Shown: positions 8,921-17,631, counted from the first letter of the stretch. The stretch is DNA of 64,000 nucleotides from JBCCGL01 sp039029275 (GCA_039029275.1 JBCCGL010000009.1:124001-188000); one strand, 5' to 3'. Notes: generated by a model from the sequence alone, not told the origin. Numbers and translations are program-made.

Positions 8921-9316
8921 GTGAATCATGTTCAGCGAATGCTTGGGGTATCAGAACGAAGGGCCTGCAACGTACTGCGACAGCCTCGATCCACACAACG
9001 TCGAACGATCGTGGTCAGAGACGATGAAGGGCCGCTCACACAGGCAATCATCGATCTCGCCGTACGGTCGGTATGGCTATCGACGCATCACGGTCCTTCT
9101 CCGGAGACAGGGTTGGCAAGTGAATCACAAACGCGTCGAACGTATCTGGCGGCGAGAAGGTCTTAGAGTGCCGCACAAGCAGCCCAAACGAAGTCGACTG
9201 TGGCTGAATGATGGATCCTGCGTACGCTTGCGAGCTTTGCAGAGAAACCACGTGTGGTCATATGACTTTGTGATGGATCAAACCCACTGCGGGAAAGCCT
9301 ATTGGTTGCTGACAGG
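8921..9316 (+). pseudogene. IS3-family transposase OrfB, frameshifted and truncated
   Basis: The N-terminal part (RMLGVSERRACNVLRQ ... QAIIDLAVR) is in one frame and the continuation (YGRYGYRRITVLLRRQGW ... RLWLNDGSCVRL, WSYDFVMD) is in another, so there is a frameshift near 9065. The gene stops matching after the first catalytic Asp (in YDFVMD); the second Asp and the Glu are lost. Confidence 0.75.
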
Positions 9317-9478
9317 GTCAAGCACTACAATCACCATCATTATCACGAGTCATTGAACAATGTAAATCCGGCCGATGTGTACTTCGGACGGCAAAACGAT
9401 CTCCTGGATCAACGCGCCATCATCAAATCTAGAACGATAATGCAGCTAAAAATACACAACATGAAACTCGCCAGTTAA
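9317..9478 (+). pseudogene. C-terminal fragment of another IS3-family transposase
   Basis: The frame HYNHHHYHESLNNVNPADVY followed by FGRQNDLLDQR is the C-terminus of an IS3-type OrfB, ending at a TAA at 9476. The sequence after it (9480-9555) may be that element's right end. It was joined to the preceding truncated OrfB by deletion or nested insertion. Confidence 0.7.
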
Positions 9479-9593
9479 ACTAACAAACACGAAACAGAAT
9501 GTTTCTCTTGATCGTTAACTAACCGTGTGCCAAATGGGCTCACAATTTACAGGTGTATGTGGAGTTTAGAGGAGTGGTTACATCGAGGCTCAA

Positions 9594-10127
9594 TTAAATT
9601 GATTTCAGTAAAGCCTTGTTATGCGGAACCACAGGCTTTGTTTGAAATGCTCCAAACTGCCCGTTTTCGTAGAGTAACGCAGGTTTTTGCGTTTCGCTGA
9701 AGATGGCAACAACGAAACCTACAACTATCATATGCGTGCCCGCTTCGAAGCAATTGTTTAAGCGGCACAAAAAAGACTGAGACGCCCCTTTCAAAATGGG
9801 CGCTCCTGCGTTCTCTTCGAGCCAACGATATCGATCGAATCTTGCGTCCCCACACAGCTTGGGATCACAGCTAGAAAACCGACCGGCAAGGTCTTCTTGC
9901 TCTTTTTGTAGTACATTGATCGAAAAAACTTCGCTCTTTTGAAGCGCGCGCAATGTACCGGATTCTGCATTCATGCAGACCAACATCTGCGGAGGAGACG
10001 CCGTCAGGGAACAAACCGCTGTTGCTGTCATTCCAGTGCGGTTCGGTGCACGGCCAGTTGCAATTAACGCCACGCTGGCGGGATAGCGACGCATAGCCGC
10101 TACGAAGTCGTTCGAAGAACAATTCAT
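9594..10127 (-). CDS. Flavin reductase-like protein
   Basis: This is a member of the flavin reductase-like domain family (short FMN/FAD reductases such as HpaC and RutF). Recognisable segments are MRRYPASVALIATG, NRTGMTATAVCSLTASPPQMLVC, and SINVLQKEQEDLAGRFS. Such enzymes use NAD(P)H to supply reduced flavin to a separate monooxygenase. I prefer the ATG at 10127 because GAAGG lies seven bases before it; an ATG at 10148 would add seven residues. It lies just downstream of the tautomerase-like gene on the same strand and 1.5 kb from a luciferase-like monooxygenase, its probable partner. Confidence 0.8.
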   Translation of the reverse strand: MNCSSNDFVAAMRRYPASVALIATGRAPNRTGMTATAVCSLTASPPQMLVCMNAESGTLRALQKSEVFSINVLQKEQEDLAGRFSSCDPKLCGDARFDRYRWLEENAGAPILKGASQSFLCRLNNCFEAGTHMIVVGFVVAIFSETQKPALLYENGQFGAFQTKPVVPHNKALLKSI

Positions 10128-10148
10128 ATTTATGCCTTCAAGAATCAT

Positions 10149-10344
10149 TTAATCAGAGAATTTGTCTGCGCAGAATTCGCCGCCCGACCCCCAGTTTTCT
10201 ATCTGATCGTCCTTGATAATGACATTATGGCCTTTGGCCTTAACGTCACATCTACGTAAAAATGCATCGGTCGATTCACGAATTAATTTTCGCTGCTGTT
10301 CCCGGCTTCGTCCCTCGGACATTTTTGACTCGGATCATTGGCAT
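10149..10344 (-). pseudogene. 4-oxalocrotonate tautomerase-like protein, frameshifted
   Basis: The ATG at 10344 has an AAGGGGA site and reads MPMIRVK, with the N-terminal Pro that is the catalytic base of the tautomerase superfamily. The natural continuation, MSEGRSREQQRKLIRES then ENWGSGG, is shifted by one base. The junction is a run of five A residues (plus-strand 10322-10326); four would restore one 64-residue frame, a normal size for the family. Seen: homopolymer frameshift. Inferred: recent mutation, sequencing error, or slippage. Its stop lies 21 bases before the flavin reductase start, so the two form an operon. Confidence 0.65.
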
Positions 10345-10619
10345 TTAAATCCCCTTTTCTACTCTGAGGTCGGGGTTTTCGAAAATAAATCAAGCACGTT
10401 TGTTCTTCGGAAAGTACAAGCAAGTTGAGGATCTTTTTTGGCGATCCAATCAGGCAAGCTCCTCGGCATGAACCCACGGTCCGAAACAAACATCACTGGC
10501 CTCCGCCCGTCATAATGGCTCTCGACGTCGACGATAGAAAGGCAACAATAATCGATTCAATATTATTCGTAAAACAAAATATTCTGGACATTTTAATCGG
10601 AATAGCTGATAAATTGAGC
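10345..10619. promoter_or_regulatory. Divergent promoter region, tautomerase operon / LysR
   Basis: These 275 bases separate the minus-strand tautomerase-flavin reductase pair from the plus-strand LysR gene at 10620 and should hold both promoters and a LysR operator. A longer in-frame extension of the LysR gene (from 10425) is open here but does not look like LysR sequence. Confidence 0.4.
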
Positions 10620-11477
10620 ATGAAGCTAGACGTCATCCATACCTTTTTGGTGGTTGCAAAGCTTGGCAGCCTAAGTAAGGCCGCTGAGCGCCTGAATGTT
10701 ACTCAATCAACGGTTTCTGGACGCTTGGACACACTTGACCAAGCCATGAATCAGAAACTGCTGAACCGAGCGAAAAAGGGAGCTCGGCTCACCCCCGCCG
10801 GTGAAGACTTTCGAAAGCATGCCGAACTGATAACTCGAAGTTGGGCCGCGGCGCGCGCCAAGGCTCAGTTACCAAATGATTGCGTCCGCACATTCAATTT
10901 GGGATGCGAAACCGACTTGTGGACGGGTCTTGTTGACGCGTTTTTGTTTCAAGCGAGGCACCAAATCGATGAGACAGCATTTCTTGTAAACACTTCAGAT
11001 AGTGACGGATTGCTGGCATCTCTGGAAAGCAATCTACTGGACGCGATCCTGTTATCTACGGCTCCAACGCTCTCTGGTTATAGAATATGCCATGTTTTCA
11101 ATGATGAGTTAGTGCAGGTCTCCACTCAAAGCCGCAGTTCAGTTGATTGGGATACTAGTTATGTGAGAGTAAATTATGGCAAGAAATTTGAGACGCAGCA
11201 CTTGCATCATTGGCCTGAAGACCGAACCGCACATGTAACTTTCAACAATCCAGAATGGGCGCTTTGCTTCATTCTTGAAAACGGAGGGTCTGCGTATCTG
11301 CCTTTACGGTTGGTTAAACCGTGCATTGAGACTGGTCAGCTTTCAATCGTTGAAGGTGCACCTGAATTCAAAAGAGAAATCTATGCCATTTGGCATCCGC
11401 TGTGCGAGGACAGACATCATTGGCTGAAAAGCCTAATTGATCGAGGTTTCTGGGAGGGAACTCATGCTTTTGAATGA
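10620..11477 (+). CDS. LysR-family transcriptional regulator (paralogue A)
   Basis: The 285-residue protein starts at MKLDVIHTFLVVAKLGSLSK with a LysR helix-turn-helix (AAERLNVTQSTVSGRLDTLD). Its effector domain shares a distinctive segment with the LysR at 14015: an N-[YW]-G-K motif followed about 35 residues later by GGSAYLP[LI]R. The two are therefore close relatives within the family. It lies between the flavin reductase/tautomerase pair and the monooxygenase/amidohydrolase pair and is the likely regulator of one or both. Confidence 0.85.
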   Translation: MKLDVIHTFLVVAKLGSLSKAAERLNVTQSTVSGRLDTLDQAMNQKLLNRAKKGARLTPAGEDFRKHAELITRSWAAARAKAQLPNDCVRTFNLGCETDLWTGLVDAFLFQARHQIDETAFLVNTSDSDGLLASLESNLLDAILLSTAPTLSGYRICHVFNDELVQVSTQSRSSVDWDTSYVRVNYGKKFETQHLHHWPEDRTAHVTFNNPEWALCFILENGGSAYLPLRLVKPCIETGQLSIVEGAPEFKREIYAIWHPLCEDRHHWLKSLIDRGFWEGTHAFE

Positions 11478-11682
11478 ACTTTGCAACTCAAGCTATTGCG
11501 CGAATTGAAATGAACTTCTCATTGGCTTCTTTCACGAAGAGTGTTCATGAAAATATATATAAATCAAATATATAGCGTTTTTATTGAATTTTTCAATCAC
11601 GAAAAACAATTAAATTCGTTTTTAAAGAATTTAGCTTTTACATATGCTTTTCGTATTAATTCTTAGCCTGAGGCGCGCTGTC

Positions 11683-12732
11683 ATGAAGTTCAATATTCAC
11701 CTATCAATGGACTACAACAAAAAGGACTACGGCGGAGACCGGATTTACGATGACATGGTTAAGCAAGCCATACTCGCGGATGAGCTGGGATATGATGCAG
11801 TCTCTGTCACAGAGCATCACTTGTTGAACATCGGGATGCAGCCCGCACCGTTACAAGCTGTTGTAAAGATCGCCGAGCGCACAAAGAACGTGAAAATTCT
11901 GACTGCAGTCGTCATCCTGCCACTTCACGATATGCGATCATACGCCGGAGAGGTCATAGTCACTGACATAATGGCAAACGGCCGTTTGATTTTAGGCGTC
12001 GGTCGCGGCGCGTATGCATTCGAGATGGAACGATTTGGGATTACCATGGATGAGACCCGCGCGCGTTTCGATGAGTCTCTGGATGTGCTTCAAGCGCTAT
12101 TGACTCAGGAGGAAGTGTCTTGGGATGGCGACTATTACAAGTTCGATGCTCTGACCGTGATGCCCCGGCCAATCAAGCCCGAAGGTCCAGCATTGCTCAT
12201 GGCTGTCATGAACCCAGAAGGCATCTATCACTGCACTAAGCGCGGCTTTCATATCCTGACGACACCTCTGGCTGGAAACCATCAGTTGCTGGTTGACCAA
12301 GTGAGTGCATTCACCCGCGCACGTGGTGAGATGGATGAAAAAGGCAAAGATCTTACGCTGACGCTTTCGCGAACTGCATTTATTGTGGACAATTCAGCTC
12401 AGCGTCAGCAACGAGTAGACGAAGCATACGATTTCTTTAGTCGCTTCGATAATGTATACACCGGGCCTGGCATCGTTGATACCGGCATGGTGCGATCGCT
12501 TCCCAGAAAACAGACAAAAGAGGAAATGGCTGATAGCCTGCTCATTTGCGGACCACAGGAGATGGTTGATCGGCTGGGCGTTTACTCTGAACTTGGAATT
12601 GATCGTATCAGTTTGATGGTCAACGTCGGGGCAGAACACCAGGACGTGATGGAAAACATCGAACGGATTGCCAAGGAGGTCATGCCGCATTTGGAAGCGG
12701 CGCCAACACAGATATCTCCGGCGTTCGCCTAA
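11683..12732 (+). CDS. Luciferase-like (LLM class) flavin-dependent monooxygenase
   Basis: This ~349-residue protein belongs to the bacterial luciferase-like monooxygenase superfamily: ADELGYDAVSVTEHHLLNIG near the N-terminus, VGRGAYAFEMERFGI, and ARFDESLDVLQALLT. These FMNH2-dependent enzymes hydroxylate or cleave small substrates, including N-heterocycles in the RutA and pyridine monooxygenase groups. I start at the ATG at 11683 (MKFNIHLSMDYN); an upstream ATG at 11644 gives an untypical hydrophobic leader. Three bases separate its stop from the amidohydrolase, so the two are an operon. The flavin reductase at 9594 is the likely electron partner. Confidence 0.85.
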   Translation: MKFNIHLSMDYNKKDYGGDRIYDDMVKQAILADELGYDAVSVTEHHLLNIGMQPAPLQAVVKIAERTKNVKILTAVVILPLHDMRSYAGEVIVTDIMANGRLILGVGRGAYAFEMERFGITMDETRARFDESLDVLQALLTQEEVSWDGDYYKFDALTVMPRPIKPEGPALLMAVMNPEGIYHCTKRGFHILTTPLAGNHQLLVDQVSAFTRARGEMDEKGKDLTLTLSRTAFIVDNSAQRQQRVDEAYDFFSRFDNVYTGPGIVDTGMVRSLPRKQTKEEMADSLLICGPQEMVDRLGVYSELGIDRISLMVNVGAEHQDVMENIERIAKEVMPHLEAAPTQISPAFA

Positions 12733-12735
12733 GCC

Positions 12736-14007
12736 ATGGCTGACGAAAATCATCATACGGTTATCCATAACACGACCCTTTGGCGCGGCCGCGAAGACAC
12801 GACAGAGCGTGACATGTCTATCCGGCTGGCAAACGGCAAAATAGCCGAAATCGCTCCTTCATCTGAGATAATAATACCGGAGGATGCTCGGATCGTTGAC
12901 GGTTCAGGAATGACCACAACGCCGGGCTTGTGCGATATACATGTACACCTCACGACGAACTCGGATTTCAAAAACGTCGTAGACAACGCGACATATCGCG
13001 GCCTGGTTCCGGGTTCCGAGAAGCTTCTACATGGCATCCGGAATGGCCTTCGGGCTTTAACCTCCGGGGTAACCACTCTGAGGATAATGGGGCATCGTGA
13101 AAGCGGTGACGTGCAGCTCGCTGAATTTATCGAGAGAGGTTTGCTGCCAGGGCCGCGTCTGCTTGTTGCACCATGGGTGATGTCGATGACCGGCGGACGT
13201 GGGGACCTGTTTTACCCGGCAGAGTTGCCACGACAGGAGTTTGACACGGCTGATGGCGTTGAGGAGTGCCGCAAGGTCGTACGGCTGCAACGTAAACTAG
13301 GAGCACATTTCATAAAGTTCACCGCCAGTGCCGGATTGCTGTCGGCAGGAGACAAGGTGCACTGGTCCAATTACACAGTCGAAGAAATGAAAGCAATCGT
13401 GCAAGAAGCGCATGATTATGATCTCAAAGTGGCCGCCCATGCCCACGCAACCAAGGGCATCAAACGCGCGCTTGAAGCTGGTGTTGACACGCTTGAGCAT
13501 GGATCTTTTCTGGATGATGAATGCATTCACATGATGCTAAGACAGGGTACTATTTTGGTTCCCACACTGCTCATTGTGGATTGGATCGCCCGAAATGGCG
13601 CGAAGACTGGGGTACGGGCAGACGGCCTCGAAAAGCTGGAGGCGGCCCGGCAAAAGCAGCGTTCTTCGATCAAGAAAGCCATTGATGCCGGGGTAAAAAT
13701 TGCGATGGGCACAGATTCCTCAGGCACGCTTTGTCCCTTCGGTAACCACGGCCGCGAACTAGAGCTCTATGTCGAGCTTGGCATGTCTCCTGAGGCGGCT
13801 CTCGCTTCAGCCACCTCTGCAGCGGCTGAGGCGCTTGGCATGCAGGACCAGATTGGAACGCTGGATATCGGAAAAGATGCAGATATCGTTATGTTCCGAG
13901 ATAACCCACTGGAAGATATTTCAGTTCTTACGCGAGAAGGCGGTATTCAAGCAGTCTTCAAATCCGGAGTTGAGGTTACTAACCCTTGGCCAGAGGTGTC
14001 GCTTTGA
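12736..14007 (+). CDS. Metal-dependent amidohydrolase
   Basis: This 423-residue member of the amidohydrolase superfamily (imidazolonepropionase/prolidase-like branch) has the metal-binding HVH in PGLCDIHVHLT, a Lys in HFIKFTASAG that may be the bridging ligand, His residues in AAHAHATKG and TLEHGSF, and the catalytic Asp in AMGTDSSG. Such enzymes hydrolyse cyclic or linear amide bonds. No signal peptide is present. Coupling to the flavin monooxygenase suggests it opens or deformylates the oxidised product, but that is inference. Confidence 0.85.
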   Translation: MADENHHTVIHNTTLWRGREDTTERDMSIRLANGKIAEIAPSSEIIIPEDARIVDGSGMTTTPGLCDIHVHLTTNSDFKNVVDNATYRGLVPGSEKLLHGIRNGLRALTSGVTTLRIMGHRESGDVQLAEFIERGLLPGPRLLVAPWVMSMTGGRGDLFYPAELPRQEFDTADGVEECRKVVRLQRKLGAHFIKFTASAGLLSAGDKVHWSNYTVEEMKAIVQEAHDYDLKVAAHAHATKGIKRALEAGVDTLEHGSFLDDECIHMMLRQGTILVPTLLIVDWIARNGAKTGVRADGLEKLEAARQKQRSSIKKAIDAGVKIAMGTDSSGTLCPFGNHGRELELYVELGMSPEAALASATSAAAEALGMQDQIGTLDIGKDADIVMFRDNPLEDISVLTREGGIQAVFKSGVEVTNPWPEVSL

Positions 14008-14014
14008 CAAATTG

Positions 14015-14905
14015 TCAGCCAAATGAGTAAGAGATCCGAAACGCCTGGTCACTCTGAACAATACGGTTTGCGTTCTCGCGCAATGATGCAAGAGCTGGTG
14101 CGAGCCATTCTGTTTCAGCAAGCTTTTGCTGGTAGGACACCCAAACCGAGCGGGAAAACACAGGTGCGCCGCGCACAACATGCAACTCTTCGCGTTTCAC
14201 CCTGTCACGGATACTTCGGATCGGCAGATATGCCGATCCCCCCTTTCTCACAAGCCAGTTTAAGGCCCAAGCACCATGATTGACTGTAACGTGGGGAATC
14301 GATCCTTCAGGCGTGATCTTTGAGTGTTCAAAGTCGAAATCTTTGCCCCAATTTACAAATGTGTATTCGGGATGCCATTCCGTTGCGCCGCGAGGCTCAG
14401 TCGAAACCAAAACAAGGCTGTCTTCGAACAACAGTTCGAGTTCCAGATGGGGCTTTTTCCGAGCCTCATAAAGCAACGCTAGATCGTAACGGCCTGTTGA
14501 AAGACCAGCGTTCAAACCTTCAACAGTATCGCATTCAATCTGAACCGAGACATCGCGACCAGATTCAAAGATTTCAAAAATCCATTCTTCCAGCACACCC
14601 TGCCACAAGCCCTGTTCGGCCCCAATTTTTAAACGCTCGATTGTGCTGACCGGCAGTGCCATTTCCTGCTTTGCTTCGTGCCAAACGCGAATCATGGCTT
14701 CTGCATGGATCCGTAAGCGAAAGCCTGCTTCTGTCGCTTGAACACCATTACGATTGCGGTTGAACAGTTTTTGCTCAACACGTTCTTCCAGAGAGTTGAT
14801 GCGCGATGTAACTGTCGACTGCGTAACATTTAGGATTTCTGCGGAACGTTGAAAATTTTTGGTCCTCAGTACTGTTAGGAAGGTCTTAGCCAGTGTTACA
14901 TTCAT
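14015..14905 (-). CDS. LysR-family transcriptional regulator (paralogue B)
   Basis: About 296 residues from the ATG at 14905 (MNVTLAKTFLTVLRTKNFQR), with the helix-turn-helix SAEILNVTQSTVTSRINSLE. A TTG at 14917 is an alternative start. The effector domain is clearly related to the LysR at 10620 (FVNWGK, GGSAYLPIRSI). It converges on the amidohydrolase and diverges from the racemase-like gene at 15130, which is its probable target. Confidence 0.85.
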   Translation of the reverse strand: MNVTLAKTFLTVLRTKNFQRSAEILNVTQSTVTSRINSLEERVEQKLFNRNRNGVQATEAGFRLRIHAEAMIRVWHEAKQEMALPVSTIERLKIGAEQGLWQGVLEEWIFEIFESGRDVSVQIECDTVEGLNAGLSTGRYDLALLYEARKKPHLELELLFEDSLVLVSTEPRGATEWHPEYTFVNWGKDFDFEHSKITPEGSIPHVTVNHGAWALNWLVRKGGSAYLPIRSIRDRVKREELHVVRGAPVFSRSVWVSYQQKLAETEWLAPALASLRENANRIVQSDQAFRISYSFG

Positions 14906-15024
14906 GATACTGCTCAATCGACTGCCATAGAGTGCTTCGCAGCTCTACCGTCCGATTACGGGCTGCTAGAGAATACTAGAAGCTTAAGTCTATGTTTGAG
15001 TAAACTGCCTATTATTCATTTGAA

Positions 15025-15053
15025 CTTCGACCTAACGCTTGCAACAGTCGAAG
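15025..15053. promoter_or_regulatory. Inverted repeat, candidate LysR operator
   Basis: A perfect 7-bp inverted repeat, CTTCGAC and GTCGAAG separated by 15 bases, lies in the 224-base divergent region between the LysR gene and the racemase-like gene. Position and symmetry fit a LysR binding site. Confidence 0.4.
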
Positions 15054-15129
15054 CGTGCAGCCACAGTTACGCTAGGCTGTCAGGAAAAAGTTAGTAGTTA
15101 CCCGAAACAAATTAAAAGGCGATACTACT

Positions 15130-15921
15130 ATGTTTCGTTCAGGTCAAACCGTAAAATCGACACCGCGCAACCCGGTTATGGGCAAAGGCATCGCCCACCG
15201 CGGTAGCATTGGGTTCATCTTGATGTCCACTGACCTTGCTGGTGAAGCGGATTTGCTTTCTATGGTACCCGATGGGGTTGGAATACACTTCACTCGCCTC
15301 AAGACTGATGACTACACAACAAACGAAACGCTTGCGCGACATATCGACGATATGGCGGATGCGGCATCTCGTTTGCAACCAGATGCCAAACCATCGGTCA
15401 TAAGTTATAGCTGCACGTCGGGATCTATTGTATGCAGTGAAAAGGCTGTGTTCCGCGAAATTCGAAACGGTGCTCCATATGCTCAGCCGATGTGTATCAT
15501 CACCGGCGTCGTTGATGCGTTAAGCGAAGTTGGCGCAAAGAAAATTGTTGTCGGAACACCATATTTGGACGATATCAATACATCCGAGGCAGAATACCTA
15601 TTGGCTGCAGGATTTGAAGTTTTGGATATTCAAGGCTTGTGCCTCGAGACCGGTGTTGAATTCGGCCAGGTGGAGCCTTCCTACTGGAAAGAGTTTGCTC
15701 TTGAAATCGATCAGCCAGATGCGGACGCGATTTTTTTGTCCTGTGGTGGTATTAAAGCAGTCGAAGTGGTGGATGAGATTGAGCAGCAAGCTGGCAAGCT
15801 GGTCATAACGTCGAACCAGGCGCAGTTTTGGGCCTGCCTGCGTCGCGCTGATATTATGGACCAGTTGGATGGATTTGGTCAGATTTTCCAGCATTCCGGC
15901 AAGAATTTGAGTAAGTGGTGA
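15130..15921 (+). CDS. Asp/Glu racemase-superfamily protein, maleate isomerase / arylmalonate decarboxylase type
   Basis: The 263-residue protein fits the maleate cis-trans isomerase branch of the Asp/Glu racemase superfamily: an N-terminal GSIGFILMSTDLAGEADL and two cysteine motifs, YSCTSGS and LSCGGI, in the positions of the two catalytic cysteines. Arylmalonate decarboxylases keep only the second, so isomerase or racemase chemistry is more likely. Cytoplasmic. In nicotinate-type pathways maleate isomerase makes fumarate at the end of ring degradation, which would suit the neighbouring oxidative and hydrolytic genes; this role is inferred. Confidence 0.75.
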   Translation: MFRSGQTVKSTPRNPVMGKGIAHRGSIGFILMSTDLAGEADLLSMVPDGVGIHFTRLKTDDYTTNETLARHIDDMADAASRLQPDAKPSVISYSCTSGSIVCSEKAVFREIRNGAPYAQPMCIITGVVDALSEVGAKKIVVGTPYLDDINTSEAEYLLAAGFEVLDIQGLCLETGVEFGQVEPSYWKEFALEIDQPDADAIFLSCGGIKAVEVVDEIEQQAGKLVITSNQAQFWACLRRADIMDQLDGFGQIFQHSGKNLSKW

Positions 15922-16370
15922 TCTAGTATTGAGCTGCTTTAACTCCATTTAAATCTTCACACTGAAGGTGATTGGCCAAAAACGATTTGGCCGCTCATGG
16001 AGCAATGCTAAAACCGCGACCACTTTGGCGTCGTTACTACATGCTACCGGTTGCCTAAAGCTGGCGAGATGGCCAAGATTAACGAGATCACGAGCGAGCC
16101 TAATTTAAAAAAACACTGGATCATTGTCTGAGTAGATCACCAATCTCTATAAACTGGAGTCTTGTTGTCGGGCAAAACCAACGTTGGCGAGGACACTCAA
16201 ATTGGCGCTATTTCCGTGTCTTTATTGTAACGCCACAAGATCGAACCCGTTTACACTTAATAGCTTGGAAATCCAGATAGTCACGGTCTGACCAAAGCCA
16301 GACCGCCACCGACTTTAGGCTGAAATTGCTTCTCGGGATTCCGAGGCTTTCTTTCTACCATCGAACTTAG
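15922..16370. other. Gene-free stretch
   Basis: I see no credible coding frame here. There is a small GGCCA/TGGCC hairpin near 15975. The missing left end of the following IS element should have been in this stretch, but no TGACCTG-type terminus is present. Confidence 0.5.
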
Positions 16371-16559
16371 TTTTGCGCGGATGGCGTTTGCCATTTTCCA
16401 ACCTTCTATCGCTTGAAGAAACGATTTGGCGGACTGGCGCTATCTGAAGTGCGCCGACTTCGCCAGCTCGAAGATGAGAACAAGCGCCTAAAGCAAATGG
16501 TGGTCGATCTCAGCCTCGATCGACACATGTTGCTAGAAGTCATTCGAAAAAAGCTGTGA
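16371..16559 (+). pseudogene. IS3-family transposase OrfA, C-terminal fragment
   Basis: From just after a TAG at 16368 the frame reads TFYRLKKRFGGLALSEVRRL and on to MVVDLSLDRHMLLEVIRKKL. This is the end of the helix-turn-helix and the coiled coil of an IS3-type OrfA. The N-terminal part is missing. Its stop overlaps the GTG start of orfB, as in intact elements. Confidence 0.75.
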
Positions 16560-17431
16560 AGCCGGCTCGTCGTAAGTCCTTGGCGCGCTGGCTGATTGCT
16601 TGTTTTCAGATCAGTGATCGGCGAGCCTGTCGACTGTTCATGATTAACCGTTCGACCTGGCTCTACAAGAGTCGGCGAGATGAACAAGCCGCTTTGCGAC
16701 AACGTATCCGCGATATTGCAGAAACGCGAGTCCGCTATGGCTATTAGCGGATCCACGCCCTGCTGCAACGAGAAGACGGGTCAATCAATCGCAAGCGGGT
16801 ATATCGTCTCTACCGCGAAATGGGTTTGCAGATGCGCAACAAGACGCCTCGGCGACGTGTTAAGGCCATGCTGAGGGAAGACCGGCGGCCAGCCAAGCAA
16901 ATGAATGATTGCTGGAGCATGGACTTCATGGCCGATCAGGCCTTCGATGGTAAAAAATTGAGGGTCTTAACGATAGTCGATAACTTTAGTCGTGTGAGCC
17001 CGGCTATCGGCGTACGTCGCCAATACACTGGATACGACGTCGTTAGGACACTGGATCGAGCCACGAAACGCTATGGAATACCCCGAACGATTCGAGTCGA
17101 TAACGGGCCCGAATTTGTTTCTAAAGAACTCGATCTATGGGCTTATGTCAACGATGTGACGCTTGATTTCTCAAGGCCTGGAAAGCCCACTGACAATGCG
17201 TTTATCGAGTCATTCAATGCCCGAGTTCAAAAAGAATGTTTAAACCAGCATTGGTTCTTGTCTTTGTCAGATGCCAGGCTGAAAATTAATCAATGGCGCA
17301 AAGAATATAATGAAGACCGGCCCCATAGTATGCTTGGCTACTTGACGCCAAATGAGTTCGTTGAAAAGCAGAAACTGAGAGCAAAAGACATAACTACTTT
17401 AAGTCAGAATTTCGCGCATGCCATGGTCTAG
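16556..17431 (+). pseudogene. IS3-family transposase OrfB interrupted by one in-frame TAG
   Basis: The 291-codon frame is otherwise complete: an HTH_21-like N-terminus, then the DDE core with Asp in WSMDFMAD, Asp in VDNGPEFVS and Glu in FIESFNARVQKE, and a normal C-terminus. A TAG at 16745-16747 replaces the first of the two Arg codons in the usual YGYRRIH motif. The catalytic part is otherwise intact, so the copy may be a recent casualty. An in-frame ATG at 16820 could express a protein that keeps the catalytic core but lacks the N-terminal domain. Confidence 0.8.
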
Positions 17432-17449
17432 TTTTTTGGGGAAGACCAG

Positions 17450-17498
17450 TTCAACTACGCCCTAACTAACAAAGTGGATCCGTTACTGGGGCAGGTCA
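17450..17498. repeat. IS3-family right terminus (copy 2)
   Basis: This follows orfB directly and ends in GGGGCAGGTCA. It matches the solo terminus at 5312-5361 with few differences and in the same orientation. The outer edge lies inside a DUF2161 gene. Confidence 0.8.
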
Positions 17499-17631
17499 GA
17501 TCGAGAATAATTTTTACCGCATTATTCTTTTTTTCTGTATCGATTGAGATGAGTCCAATTTCGCCTTTTATTTCGTACCCCTGGGATTCCAGATATCGTT
17601 TTAGAGGTGGGTAGAGGTCAGACTCTTTCAT
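17499..17631 (-). pseudogene. DUF2161-type protein, N-terminal fragment cut by IS
   Basis: From the ATG at 17631 the frame reads MKESDLYPPLKRYLESQGYE and continues for about 44 codons before it runs into the IS end. This start is characteristic of the DUF2161 family (a PD-(D/E)XK-like nuclease fold of unknown role). The remainder of the gene is not found in this window. Confidence 0.65.

Larger units (their letters stand above)
8546..9316 (+). mobile_element. IS407-group IS3 element, left end to mid-orfB
   Basis: The left end GACCTGCCCCCCTAATACG lies inside the older orfB fragment. A leader matching the inverted copy at 5538 leads into orfA (8619) and orfB. The right part of orfB and the right inverted repeat are missing; the sequence switches at about 9317 to the C-terminal fragment of a different transposase. 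Confidence 0.8.
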
